Source: Leptobrachium leishanense (lineage: Eukaryota; Chordata; Amphibia; Anura; Megophryidae). Taken from it: DNA of 64,000 nt. Position numbers and translations under genes: made by a program. Each line of letters opens with the position of its first letter. The stretch's first letter is position 1. This document shows, in pieces, positions 46,660-57,575 of this stretch. The DNA lies in assembly GCA_009667805.1 (NCBI GenBank), contig CM019075.1, forward strand, positions 16,980,376 to 17,044,375, read 5' to 3'. Under the pieces are notes generated by a model. The model had not been told where the DNA came from and did not search any database. It saw only the letters and a program-made list of their open reading frames with translations.

Positions 46660-47140
46660 ACAAATACGATCTACAGCTATATGGATGATGGGAAGGAAGT
46701 CTCCGGCTATGCAGTAGTCTCAACAGAAGAAGTTATCAAAGCAAAGCCACTGCCAGGCCATACATCGGCACAACTAGCTGAAATAACAGCTTTAACCAGA
46801 GCCCTTGAAATTTCTGAAGGCAAAAGAGTAAATATCTACACAGATTCCAAGTACGCCTTCATGACTGTCCATGCACATGGTGCACTCTACAAAGAAAGAG
46901 GCCTACTCACGTCTTCAGGACAACAAATCAAATATGCAGCTGAAATCGCGGCCCTTCTGGAAGCAGTATGGAAATCAAGTGCTGTCAGTATCATGCACTG
47001 TCGTGGCCATCAAAAAGGCCGTGATGAAATTCCGAAGGGTAACAGACGCGCGGACCAGGCCGCAAAAGCAGCTGCAAAACCGCCACCGCCAACAGAAGAT
47101 CAAGCTAAAGTACTGATCTGCAAGCAAGAACCTCAACCTC
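46660..47140 (+). pseudogene. ERV RNase H domain
   Basis: RNase H degrades RNA in RNA-DNA hybrids during reverse transcription. The domain is open from about 46660 to 47075. The four catalytic acids are in place: Asp in YMDDGKEVSG, Glu in SAQLAEITALTRALE, Asp in IYTDSKYAF and Asp in NRRADQAAKAA. HCRGHQKG gives the basic/His motif. It runs without a stop into the OGFr segment through a proline-rich linker (AAAKPPPPTEDQAK). An upstream stop at 46657 cuts it off from the RT part. Confidence 0.88.
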
Positions 47141-47148
47141 CTATGCCA

Positions 47149-47779
47149 AATTACGAGTTCTATATGAATTTGAAAAAGTTTGAACCCCACGGCGAGTTCA
47201 TTGAAATAATACTGCACAAATGGCAAGATGATTACGAACTGTTAGAACTCAATTATGATTATATCCAATGGCTTTTCCCAACACGAACACAAGGCCGAAA
47301 TTTCTACTCTACTCCCCTGAATCCGCAAGAGACACGCCTAATGATCAACACCTCAGAAGTTCAGCAAAGACTGCGCAGAGCTTACAAAATGATGCTGAAA
47401 TTCTTCGGCGTAAAATATAGTGGGGGAGGAGGAAGATAAGAAAACAACTGAAGTTGAACGAGCAGAAAATTTCGCGTCAAGATTTGAAAATTTGACCAGT
47501 CATCCTCATAATAATCTACGAATCACACGAATACTGCACAGTCTGGGAGAATTGGGAGCAGAAGAATACCAAGTCCCACTGGTGAGGTTCTTCCTCAAGG
47601 AGATCCTTATCAAGAACAGACTGCCAAGAATGAAGAAAAGTGCAATGGACTTTTTTATACCAGCAGTAAGAGATTCACAAGACAGACAAGATTTACTGTT
47701 TTTCGCATGGCGATACTATTTCCCAAAAGAAGATTTCATCTGGGGAAATCATGGAGAATTGGCACGATACAAACCAAAG
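47149..47779 (+). pseudogene. OGFr-family conserved region inserted in ERV pol
   Basis: About 210 codons match the conserved region of opioid growth factor receptor proteins (OGFR, OGFRL1). Recognisable blocks in order: PNYEFYMNL and GEFIEIILHKWQDDYELLE; NYDYIQWLFPTRTQG; a helix with EVQQRLRRAYKMMLKFFGVK; then, after a one-base frame change in the G-run at 47421-47433, SHPHNNLRITRILHSLGELG; YQVPLVRFFLKEIL; and AMDFFIPAVRDSQDRQ followed by FFAWRYYFPKEDFIWG. The order and spacing are those of the host family, with no intron. It is in frame with RNase H before it and integrase after it, so it would be part of the Pol polyprotein if the single break were absent. OGFR itself is a nuclear-envelope-associated regulator of cell growth; any role in the virus is unknown. 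Very confident on the family, less on origin. Confidence 0.88.
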
Positions 47780-47799
47780 CCAGTGGTGGCTGCACTCTT

Positions 47800-48600
47800 A
47801 CCGGCGCCACTGAGCGAGTGGACACCTGTGTACTCAGAAAAAGAAAAGAAGTGGCTGACAGAAGAACCTGGAGGTTATGGAGAAGATGGATGGTTCCAGA
47901 TGGAGAATGGACGAATGGTCCTACCAGCAACACTGGCTCCTGAAATCATAAGAGCACTTCACGCAAGTACCCATGGAGGAAGAGAAATGATGGAGCAACA
48001 GTTAGAACCACATTTCTATGTACCAGGATTGTCAGCAATCTGCAAAACAACAGCACAGCAGTGTGTAACATGTGCCAGAAACAACCCAAGAACAGGCCCG
48101 TCTCAACCCCCAGGGAAACAGCCAATCGGGCTATCCCCAATGGCATCATTACAAATAGACTTTACAGTACTGCCACCCTGCAAAGGATACAAATATTTAC
48201 TAGTGATGGTGTGTACACTGACAGGATGGGTGGAAGCTTTCCCAACAAGAACTGAAAAGACAACAGAAGTGGTAAAGAGCCTGATGAAAGAAATAATACC
48301 ACGTTACGGACTTCCACTTGAGATAGGGTCGGACAATGGCCCTGCATTTATCCAGAACTGTTTGCAGCAACTAGCCCGGCTACTGGGCATCACCTGGAGC
48401 TACACACCGCTTACAGGCCCCAAAGTTCGGGAAAAGTTGAAAGAATGAACCGTACTCTAAAGACTTTGATGTCCAAACTGTGCCAAGAGACGTTATTAGG
48501 CTGGTTGGACTTGCTGCCGATAGTCCTTTTGCACATTAGGTGCAGACCAACCCCCAATTGAAGCTAAGTCCGTACGAATTTATGTTTGAACGGCCAACCC
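47800..48600 (+). pseudogene. ERV integrase, frameshifted before the catalytic glutamate
   Basis: The frame that ends at 48448 holds the linker (LSEWTPVYSEKEKKW), the HHCC zinc domain (ALHASTHGG with both His; QQCVTCARN with both Cys) and the first two catalytic acids (LQIDFTVLPP and GSDNGPAF). Near 48400-48425 a one-base change shifts the frame, so the third acidic residue of the DDE triad and the C-terminal part lie in another frame (to about 48600). The product in this copy would end in KLKE without the glutamate motif. Confidence 0.85.
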
Positions 48601-49027
48601 TCTAATTAATGGACTAAGGGGGGACCTTCGGGCATTGGGAGAAACTAAACTAAATGATCAGGTAATAATGCTGAGTAAATCAATGCAGAAATTAAATACT
48701 TAGGTAGGGGATAATATATGTATTTTCTGTATTCTTCACTGTATAAGTATTGTCCGGGTGACTCAGAATGGGTAAAAGAGGGGGAAATTGGTCCACTAGG
48801 TCCAAAATGGAGAGGTTTTTATTTTGTCCTGTTATCAACCCCCACAGCAGTAAAGGTTGCCGAGGTGGTCCCGTGGATACATCACTCCAGAGTAAAAGCA
48901 GCTGCCAGTCCTGAGCTAACATGGAGGTCGTTACCAACGAAACCAACCCGCTGAGGCTGAAGCTGACGAAGACCACAGCCATGAGCACCTAAATGATTCT
49001 AACCCAGATAATACAGGGGATCAACAA

Positions 49028-50226
49028 GTGGGTGTTTTGATGGGCACAGGTCCTGACCATCCGCCGACGGGGGATACCCACAGGGTGCTTTTTAGGGGCC
49101 CGGCCCCCACCCTTGATTCAGAGACAATTTATATACCATTTGCCTCTGTTCCAATGAATTTGAGTATGTTTGTATCAGGGAAAGGACAGAATCAGTCAGT
49201 CCCGGGTACCCCATAATAGGACCAGTGTATCCACCAGAATGGTGTTTTCAACTAGGACCAGATAAAGAAACAAATAACGAGGGTGGGTTATGTAACTCAA
49301 GTCAGTTCAACTGGTTATTATACATTTATATATTCAAAACAGGACAAAAGGCGAATTATTTATACATACGATGCAGGCAACTCACTAGAGACCAAGAGGC
49401 GGTGATTGGGAATGTGACCAATGGGAGACAGGGTGCAGTGGATATGATGAGACGGCTGAGACACCTTGCGATAGAGATATCAAAGGGAACACTATATTTA
49501 TCACCATTTATAGTGACAGGAGGGTACCAGGTGTGCTGTGAAAGGGTGTGTTACACATGGGTACCACCAACAATAACGGGAATGTGTTATTTAGCTAAGC
49601 TGGTCCCAATCCAGAAACTAAGGGGAGAAGACACAAACACAGACACAGAACTACACCCTAGGTACCCACTGGTGTTTGAAAGACCGAAGAGAGGATTGTT
49701 TACGAAGATGGATCGAATATGGACATGGTTGCCAGCATGGACTGGATGGGGAGGAGAGATGATGAGGAGATTGAATAGCTATGTCAACCTGATGGATGAG
49801 ATTCTGAATAGAACCAGTATGGATATCCAGCTGCTGAATCTGGAAATGCGTGAGTTACGAAAGGTGCAAATGATACATGAAATGGCGCTTGAGCAGATCA
49901 GTGTGGCCTTGAATGGATTGTGTGAAATGACAATGCACTATGAATGTTGCACCTTCATCAGAAACACTACACAAGAAGTCCCAGATTATTACCAGGTAAT
50001 TCAAGATCATCAGGAGAAGGTAGCACAGTTGCAGGGCACAGCCAGGAGGATTGCTGCCGAAGGCTGGAATCCGCTCCGGGGGTTTGGGGCAATGGGAGAA
50101 TGGTTTGGTTCCATCTTGAGATTAATCTCAAAGATTGGATCCATGATACTTATGATAGTGGTGATCTTGACCATAGGGATACTGAATATACGCATAGGGC
50201 TATGCATATGGCACTGTGCAAGATAG
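49028..50226 (+). pseudogene. ERV envelope, long open TM frame with short surface part
   Basis: A 5' piece in another frame (49028-49216) precedes a 333-codon frame opening at 49225. The long frame has Cys-rich surface sequence (residues 1-150), a furin-type site RPKR (153-156), a hydrophobic/aromatic stretch just after it (IWTWLPAWTGW), a helical region, a Cys motif C(X7)CC at residues 233-242 of the kind that joins the two subunits in class I envelopes, and a membrane span near 305-325 followed by a short tail. The surface subunit is much shorter than usual, suggesting deletion or frameshift at its start. No ATG begins the long frame before residue 74, so translation as it stands is doubtful. 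Confidence 0.8.
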
Positions 50227-50370
50227 CACTGACACCCACACAAACACAGAAGATACCACTGATAATTCCACAGGGTATGTTCCCAGTGAAAGAAACCCCC
50301 CTTTTTCAGTAGTTCAGAATAGTGGAGTGTAATGGCTACAAGTGCCAGGAAAAGATCCTGACACTTGAGC

Positions 50371-50381
50371 CAAGGGGGGAA
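50371..50381 (+). other. ERV polypurine tract
   Basis: AAGGGGGGAA directly before the 3' LTR; primer for plus-strand DNA synthesis. Confidence 0.85.
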
Positions 50382-51052
50382 TGAAGTGGAAATAGGCTGG
50401 AAGACGGCCGCCATTGTACACAGGCGGCCATCTTGTTCAGAATATTGGTTCACTTGTATATATACTAGGCAGGTTTGTAGCTGAGACTAGAATGAGGTAT
50501 ACGTAGAAATTTAGGAATGCGTTTAGATTAGCAGAAGAGCAATTAAAGCCTTATGAAATCTTTGCTGTTTCTGGAAGCGGAGGAGAAAAGCGCCAAGGTC
50601 GTTGGGGCCCGTGGAAAGACGAAGGAGGATAGAAGACCGGGCCCCAGGCCACCTGAATAAACATAGCCGATAGGAGGGAGGCACTGCCCGGAGAAAGACA
50701 AGCACAAACAAATCACAGACTGTCAAACTAACGAGAAGTGTATCAATTTATAGTTATATGTGGAATGTTCTTTGTGTTCGAATTAATGATGGGAGGTATT
50801 AACCCACGTGGGGAAGAATAGAGTGTCATAGGGAGGTGGGCTAATGGGGATGTCCTAATTATGTATTTGGGGCATAAAACCTCATGTCTCTGTGTAATCG
50901 GGCTCACTCTAAGCGATTCAATCCTGTGTGAGCACTTGTGTGACGACACAATAAAGATCTTGCCTTTCCTGAAGAGACTCGTGTTTGGACAATCCTTGCT
51001 TTGTTCTGGTCCGGCGCCGTTAATGAAGTGAACCTGATTGACTCCGGTAACA
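50382..51052 (+). repeat. 3' LTR of the endogenous retrovirus
   Basis: 671 bp, near-identical to 42697-43369. Differences are mostly single-base length changes (for example GGGGCC/GGGGCCC, GATAGGG/GATAGG, ATCGGGGC/ATCGGGC) plus GCTTGTGTC/GCTTTGTTC. Followed by the GTAT duplication. Confidence 0.93.
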
Positions 51053-51404
51053 GTATAATTAATGCAACATATGAATCCACACACTGCTGGGAAGCACCTC
51101 TGCAGTATAATTAATGCACATGAATTCGCGCACTGCTGGGAAGCGTCTCTGCAGTATAATTATGCAACATGAATCCACACACTGCTGGGAAGCGCCTCTG
51201 CAGTATAATTTAATCAACATGAATCCGCGCACTGCTGGGAAGCGTCTCTGCAGTATAATTAATGCAACATGAATCCGCACACTGTTGGGAAGCGCCTCTG
51301 CAGTATAATTAATGCAACATATGAATCCACACACTGCTGGGAGAGCGCCTCCTGCAGTATTAATGAACATGAATCCGCGCACTGCTGAGAAGCACCTCTG
51401 CAGT

Positions 51405-51530
51405 ATATTTATTAATTTTATTTTTTTATTTATTTATTTATAAAGGATTTTACCAGGAAGGATACATTGAGATTTCTCTCGTTTTCAAGTATGTCCTGGG
51501 TTCAAGAACATTGAGTGGTTACAGATTAAT
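51405..51530 (-). mobile_element. LINE 3' tail fragment in satellite, first
   Basis: TTTTATTTATTTATTTATAAAGGATTTTACCAGG...CAAGAACATTGAGTGGTTACAGATT matches the 3' end of the LINE at 62663. The insert follows GCAGTAT in the monomer. Confidence 0.7.
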
Positions 51531-51924
51531 ATGAATCCACACACTGCTGGGAAGCGCCTCCTGCAGTATAATGCAACATGAATTCGCACACTGCTGGGAA
51601 GCGCCTCTGCAGTATAATTAATGCAGCATATGAATCCGCGCACTGTTGGGAAGCGCCTCTGCAGTATAATTAATGCAACATATGAATCCACACACTGCTG
51701 GGAAGCACCTCTGCAGTATAATTAATGCAACATGAATTCGCACACTGCTGGGAAGCGTCTCTGCAGTATAATTAATGCAACATGAATCCGCACACTGTTG
51801 GGAAGCGCCTCTGCAGTATAATTAATGCAACATATGAATCCACACACTGCTGGGAAGCGCCTCCTGCAGTATAATGCAACATGAATCCGCGCACTGCTGA
51901 GAAGCACCTCTGCAGTATAATTAA

Positions 51925-52045
51925 TTTTATTTTTTTATTTATTTATTTATAAAGGATTTTACCAGGAAGGATACATTGAGATTTCTCTCGTTTTCAAGTA
52001 TGTCCTGGGTTCAAGAACATTGAGTGGTTACAGATTAATATGAAT
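51925..52045 (-). mobile_element. LINE 3' tail fragment in satellite, second
   Basis: This has nearly the same sequence and junctions as 51405-51530, so it is more likely a duplication of part of the array than a second insertion. Confidence 0.7.
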
Positions 52046-53309
52046 CCACACACTGCTGGGAAGCGCCTCCTGCAGTATAATGCAACATGAATTCGCACAC
52101 TGCTGGGAAGCGTCTCTGCAGTATAATTAATGCAACATATGAATCCACACACTGCTGGGAAGCGTCTCTGCAGTATAATTAATGAAACATGAATCCGCAC
52201 ACTGCTGGGAAGCGCCTCTGCAGTATAATTAATGCAACATATGAATCTGCGCACTGCTGGGAAGCGCCTCTGTAGTATAATTAATGCAACATATGAATCC
52301 GCGCACTGCTGGGAAGCACCTCTGCAGTATAATTAATGCAACATATGAATCCGCGCACTGCTGGGAAGCACCTCTGCAGTATAATTAATGCAACATATGA
52401 ATCCGCGCACTGTTGGGAAGCGCCTCTGTAGTATAATTAATGCAACATGAATCCACACACTGCTGGGAAGCGCCTCTGCAGTATAATTAATGCAACATAT
52501 GAATCCGCACACTGCTGGGAAGCGCCTCTGCAGTATAATTAATGAAACATATGAATCCACACACTGCTGGGAAGCGCCTCTGCAGTATAATTGTGGATTA
52601 TTCCAGCCTTGGTGTTCGAATAATCTTAATTTTAATAAAGACAGGAGGCAAATATTTTGCAATCTCTTCTCTTTACTAAATCACAGCAGCAAAGAGTTTT
52701 ACATAGCAACAGTAAAAAACAAATAGCATTCCCACACGAGAGCAGTAAGTCCCTCCCACAGCCTCTTTTCTTGCGTGCGGGACGAGCAGGAATGTTCATG
52801 AAACAAAGTCTGGAACAACTGAAGATGAAGAAACCTAAGTGAACTTGACGTCAACTGGCCGAACAGGAGGAACCAGAGTTCAACAGGCGAGTCGCAGAAT
52901 TGCAGACCAGCGGAGCAACGGAGTCCAATCAGGCTAAGGAGAAAACAGGATACGTGAAAGTACGTGATGGAAACGTGTCAATCAGCAGGTAACTAACTCA
53001 CTAGCGAAGCGCTATCAAGAACACTATGAACAAGGTTGAGAAGACTAGCCCTAGACTAGACTAACTAGACATGCAATCATCGAATCCTACTAATGGAGGG
53101 AAAAACAATTAGATAAATGATGGACAGTCGTTGAAGTAGTGTTTTTTTTTTTATTCAGTAGAAAATGCAGTAAATGTAAACAACCAGGGCCCGGGCGGGA
53201 GGGAAAAATAGTCGCCTCCTGTCTTTATTAAAATTAAGATTATTCTAACACCAAGGCTGGAATAATCCACAATTTTATATCAAGTCAGGAGGCTTCATAT
53301 TTTGCAGTT

Positions 53310-54360
53310 TTAAAGCTGTACTAGAGCCCCAGATGCATGGGAACGAGGGCGAAAATAGAAGGTATGGAACGTAACCGCCCATGACCAATCAGCAGCCGCC
53401 AGTATATCGGACAGAGAACCCCCGGCGTCCGCAACAGAGGAAGCCGCAGCGCCCCGCACGGAGTGCGCGCCAAAGTGAGGAGCAACGCCCGCAAGGTACA
53501 GTAGCCAGCGAACCCATCTAGAGGGTAGGTGAAGAGACAGGTTTGTAAGGGGTGACATAGGAGACCAAAAGTTGGCCAGTAGGAGAGGAGCGCAAGGGAC
53601 GCAAACGAGAGGTAAGTGGAAAACACGAAGAGCAACACACAAATAGGGGATCGGAAGGAAAGTAAGGATAGGAAACTCTCCGGAGAAAGTGTTTTAGTAC
53701 GCCTGGTAAGTGAAAACTACGCCCTCAGGGGAGAAAGCCACAGCGTGCACATCGAAGGCCCTAACATCTGAGACACGTCGAAAGGACACCAAACCTAAAA
53801 AGACTTAGTTTAGTCGAGAGCTGACGGAGGGACAGCGAATCATTATCTGGCCAGCTACGCAGGAACTCGAGCATCAGCAACATCCCAGAAATGAGCATAC
53901 TTAGGGGCGCGGCGGGCGAGCGAGCCGAATGCCTCGGAGGAGACGACACACGGAAGGGTCCCGACCCACAGGAACGCCCCAAGGGAGCTTGAGCTGCCGA
54001 AATGACCGAGCGGGACAGATTAACCGTACGGTATGATTTTCCGGTCGTGGAAAGGTCCGCTAAAAAATTAAGTATTAAGAGGTAGAGGAGCTGTAGCAGG
54101 ATCAGCCTGTTGCACACACCAACTACACCAAGTTCTCCAGGTGTAACGGTAGCTCTTTCTTGTGCCAGGAGCCCAGAATCCCCATAAGGAGCGAGCTGCA
54201 TCTGATAGGCCTGGCAGCATGCAGGGTCCCTGGAAATCGTCCACGCCACCAGGGGAAGGTTGCCCTCCAAAACCAACGGGTGTGGCCTGCCTTGAGGGTC
54301 CAGCAGAATTGAGTGGAAGGACGGTAGCAGAAGCGGGTGGAGACAAGAAAGTTCCAACGT
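53310..54360 (-). pseudogene. DIRS tyrosine recombinase, copy 2
   Basis: The frame 54357-53761 shows STTGKSYRTVNLSRSVISA and continues to the LSTKLSLFRF region where box I breaks. The C-terminal SLSDILAAADWSWAVTFHTF lies in frame 53642-53310. Frameshifts separate them. Confidence 0.68.
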
Positions 54361-54579
54361 CAGAGGAAACCAGGGCTAAGCGTGCCACAGGGGTGTGATT
54401 AGGAGAATCTGAATCCTCCATCTGCGGACTTCCTGGATCGTGCGTGTGATCATCGGGAATGGTGGAAACGCGTAGGCTCCCGACGGTGGCCATGGTTGGA
54501 GGAAAGCGTCCACTGCTGTCGCCTGCGGGTCTGGAAGCCAGCTGAAGTAGGCCTGCATCTTATGGTTCAAGCGGGAAGC

Positions 54580-55946
54580 TTACAGAGCGAGATGAAAAAG
54601 GCCCTCAGCATCGACAAGTGTTGGAACATCGCATCGTCCAATTTCCAGTCGCTGGAGTCTCCAGTATCTTGAAACCCAATCTACCACATAGTTTGATGAA
54701 CCGGGCAGATATTCCGCTGTGAGGGAGATGTTCTGTTTCAGGCAGTAGTTGAAAAGGGAGAGCGTAAGGTCCAACAGGAGCTTGGAACGGGAGCCCCCTA
54801 GCCGGTGGACATATTGGACCGTGGAGATGTCCATTTGGAGGAGTAGAGAGCAGTCCCTGAGGTTTTGGGTAAAACTGCGGACAGCAAAGGAGCCGGCGAT
54901 GAGCTCCAAGCAGTTGATGTGAAGGTGCTGTTCCTCTGGCGTCCATGCACCTCCTGTGGACACGGACCCGCAGGTTGTTCCCCAGCCCGATTGGCTGGCG
55001 TCCGATTCCAGTACGAAGTACGCCCATTCCATGCTTCCATGTGTCGCAGCCACCATAGGAGCTCCACTCGAACCTCCGGGGTGATAGGGACCAACTGGTC
55101 GTAGGAGGGATTGAGGCAGAGGTATGTAGTCTTCAGACGCTCTCCCGATAGTGCAATGGGTCCGGGAAAATGGCTTGGATGGAGGAAGAGAGTAGGCCTA
55201 CAACTCTCGCCAGATCTCAGAGGCAGAGGGTGTCCGTCAGGATGCCCCGTAGGGTCTTCTTGATGGTTCAAAGCTTTTGCAAGGGAGACGTAGTTGGCAA
55301 GACGTGGAGTCTATTTTGAATCCCAGGAAGGTGACCTTTTGGGCTGGACGAAGTGCCGACTTGTCCACGTTGATGATGAACCCGAGGTCTTGCAGGAGTG
55401 TAACCACTAAGGCCGTGTGACGGAAGACTGGACGGGATCCTGAGCCAGTATTAGTATCGCGTCCAGATAGATGATGGTCCTGATGCCTTGAGCGCGTATG
55501 AAGGCCATAACCAGTTTGAGGAGCTTTGTGAAGCACCATGGCGCGGAGCTGAGGCAGAATGGTAGGCAGGTGAACTGCCAGAGGTCGTGGTGCCAGTAAA
55601 ATTGCAGGATTGACCGAGACCATAAGGTACGCGTCTGTGAGGTCCAGTCTTGTGAACCAGTCGCCGTCTCAGAGAAGGTCCCTGAGCAGGTGTATTCCCT
55701 CCATCTTGAAGTGGCGATAGGAACGAAGGCATTGAGGGCTTTCAAATTTATGACCGGACGGAGATTCCCAGACTTTTTGTGTACTAGGAACACATGGCTT
55801 ATGAAGCGTGGGTGGTCTAGTGCGGGGAGGATGGCCCCTTTTAACTGCAGGGAATGAAGCTCCCTGTCTATCAGTGACTCGGGCCGAGGGCTGTTGAAGC
55901 CGCGACCGACGGGAACTCCGAGGATTGGGCTTGGTCTATATTGCAC
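54580..55946 (-). pseudogene. DIRS reverse transcriptase and RNase H, copy 2
   Basis: The RT frame 55946-55407 runs from PESLIDRELHSLQLKGAILP through FLVHKKSGNLRPVINLKALN to IIYLDAILILAQDPVQ; the second aspartate of YxDD is alanine. RNase H in 55056-54580 holds SDASQSGWGTTCGS, NCLELIAGSFAVRSF, LLQMDISTVQYVHRL and NYVVDWVSRY with D-E-D-D residues. Indels near 55690 and 55440-55410 interrupt the RT. Confidence 0.78.
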
Positions 55947-56029
55947 GTCCGTGCTCTGATTGGTGGTGAGGAGAGGTCTATAGGAGTTGTTGTATCAGCT
56001 GGCGACCCGACCTCTTTGTGCGCCAGCCC

Positions 56030-57135
56030 TGGAGGAAAAATGAGTCTGTGGGTGGAAGACTCTTTTCATATTATACTGGACCTTCTGCAGGTTCGTATAG
56101 ACCTTAACCTTACAGTTAGCTCTTTTAAGAAGAGATCCCCAAACAGCAACCCCTTAGCTGCAGGACCCAACTTCTTGGTGCACATGCTGGTAAGTTTTGT
56201 ATCAAAACGAAAAAACACCGCCTTGCGGCGTTCGGAAGAGATGCCAACATTAGCGTTACCTAAAAGACAGAGCACGCTGTGCCCATTCTCAGACCATCGA
56301 AGGGTCTAGCGGAGTATTGTTAGTTAATGCTTTGTCCGCCATGACGAAAATAACGGAATGGGGGCCAAAAACATCTAGCAGTTTGTCCTGAGCGACGCGG
56401 AGGCCCTGTTCGAGACCACAACGAGGATCCCTGCCAGCCTTACCCATGAAGGTGACGAAATCCTCGAATTCCGGGGTAATAGAGATCTTGTCTGGCAAGG
56501 TCGGGCAGGGGCATTTTGCGCAAATGTGCCCTGTCTGCTTTTTCTAAGGGACAGCGTAGCCAAAAGCACAGGAGCTCGGCTACGTGGTCAGGTGGGAGCT
56601 AGGCCGAAGACCTGGGGTGGGTAGTGCGTGGTCGAAAGAGGTACTCCTCGAGCGTCGAGGATCTACAATGGGGTATCCCAAGGGAACACAAGGGAGCGTG
56701 GCGGTACTGGCGCGGCAGAGAGGCACAATGGCCATGGCATCAGAACGGGGCTCACCCGTTGAGCTAGGAGTAGCCGGCGGATCACCGGCGGTCTCCGCTC
56801 CTTCCTCTTCCGGGTAATCAGCCCGCTAATCCTCCAGGTCGCAAATATCGTCCCCTTCATGGTGGGCAGACATGCGAGAGGATTTTTTAGCAGGCCCTTG
56901 CCCGCGGAGTCAGACTGGCCCTTCCAGGGTCTTTTGCGTGACCGTGCGCAGCTTCGGACTGATCGGACTGCGAGTCCACAGATTGAGCCGGGGACTGGGC
57001 CCGAGAAAGCACCGGAGGATCCGGCTGTGAAGTGGAGGTAAAGCTGCCAGGGCTATGGTAGGGTCTCGAAATAGCAGTAAGGAGCCAGGCCTTAAGCTCC
57101 TCCTGATTGATGGGATTTAATTGTGGAGCGTCCAT
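56030..57135 (-). pseudogene. DIRS gag-like ORF, copy 2
   Basis: It opens with MDAPQLNPINQEELKAWLLT at 57135, just inside the assembly gap edge. Later pieces are SITPEFEDFVTFMGKAGRDP and DKLLDVFGPHSVIFVMADKA (56498-56289), then LLGNANVGISSERRKAVFFR and AAKGLLFGDLFLKEL (56275-56066), matching the usual gag of vertebrate DIRS elements. Three or more frameshifts. Confidence 0.65.
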
Positions 57136-57139
57136 TCAA

Positions 57140-57239
57140 NNNNNNNNNNNNNNNNNNNNNNNNNNNNNNNNNNNNNNNNNNNNNNNNNNNNNNNNNNNNN
57201 NNNNNNNNNNNNNNNNNNNNNNNNNNNNNNNNNNNNNNN
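57140..57239. other. Assembly gap (100 N)
   Basis: Exactly 100 N between the DIRS gag start and a minisatellite. It is probably a placeholder of unknown length; the DIRS right terminus and any satellite beyond it are hidden here. Confidence 0.98.
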
Positions 57240-57575
57240 ATGGGTTAGCTGCTTATACAGAGGTTGGGGGCACTGATAATGGGTTAGCTGCTTATACAGA
57301 GTTTTTTGGGGGCACTGATAATGGGTTAGCTGCTTATACAGAGGTTTGGGGGCATTGATAATGGGTTAGCTGCTAATACAGAGGTTTGGGGGCACTGATA
57401 ATGGGTTAGCTGCTTATACAGAGGTTTGGGGGCACTGATAATGGGTTAGCTGCTTATACAGAGGTTTGGGGCACTGATAATGGGTTAGCTGCTTATACAG
57501 AGGTTTGGGGGCACTGATAATGGGTTAGCTGCTTATACAGAGGTTTGGGGGCACTGATAATGGGTTAGCTGATGG
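57240..57575. repeat. 40-bp minisatellite
   Basis: About eight units of ACTGATAATGGGTTAGCTGC plus TTATACAGAGGTTTGGGGGC. The array starts at the gap and may extend into it. Confidence 0.88.

Larger units (their letters stand above)
42697..51052 (+). mobile_element. Class I endogenous retrovirus with an OGFr domain in pol
   Basis: A complete provirus by ends: LTRs of 673 and 671 bp, tRNA-Pro primer site, purine tract and a 4-bp target duplication, inserted in the satellite array. Internally it is defective: only the start of gag remains, protease and the RT palm are absent, and the integrase is frameshifted. RNase H and a 333-codon env frame are largely open. Between RNase H and integrase lies an intronless OGFr-family segment. 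The RNase H, integrase and env organisation and the tRNA-Pro site fit gamma/epsilon-like (class I) elements. Near-identical LTRs suggest recent insertion, perhaps helped by a complete relative. Confidence 0.9.
51053..52589. repeat. 50-52-bp satellite, right block
   Basis: About 25 monomers of the array seen at 34597 and 41877, with two nested LINE tails. It ends GCAGTATA before DIRS copy 2. Confidence 0.9.
52590..57139 (-). mobile_element. DIRS-type retrotransposon, copy 2 (cut by assembly gap)
   Basis: The left terminus ATTGTGGATTATTCC joins the satellite at exactly the same position as copy 1. The internal complementary region is at about 53213-53300. Gene order on the minus strand is gag, RT, RNase H, tyrosine recombinase. 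The right end is lost in the N gap at 57140. It is about 95% identical to copy 1 by eye and has many small indels. Confidence 0.85.

Noticed and set aside
47149..47779. Idea that the OGFr segment is an exon of a host gene overlapping the provirus
   Set aside because: It spans the whole conserved region without an intron and is fused in frame to RNase H and integrase sequence.
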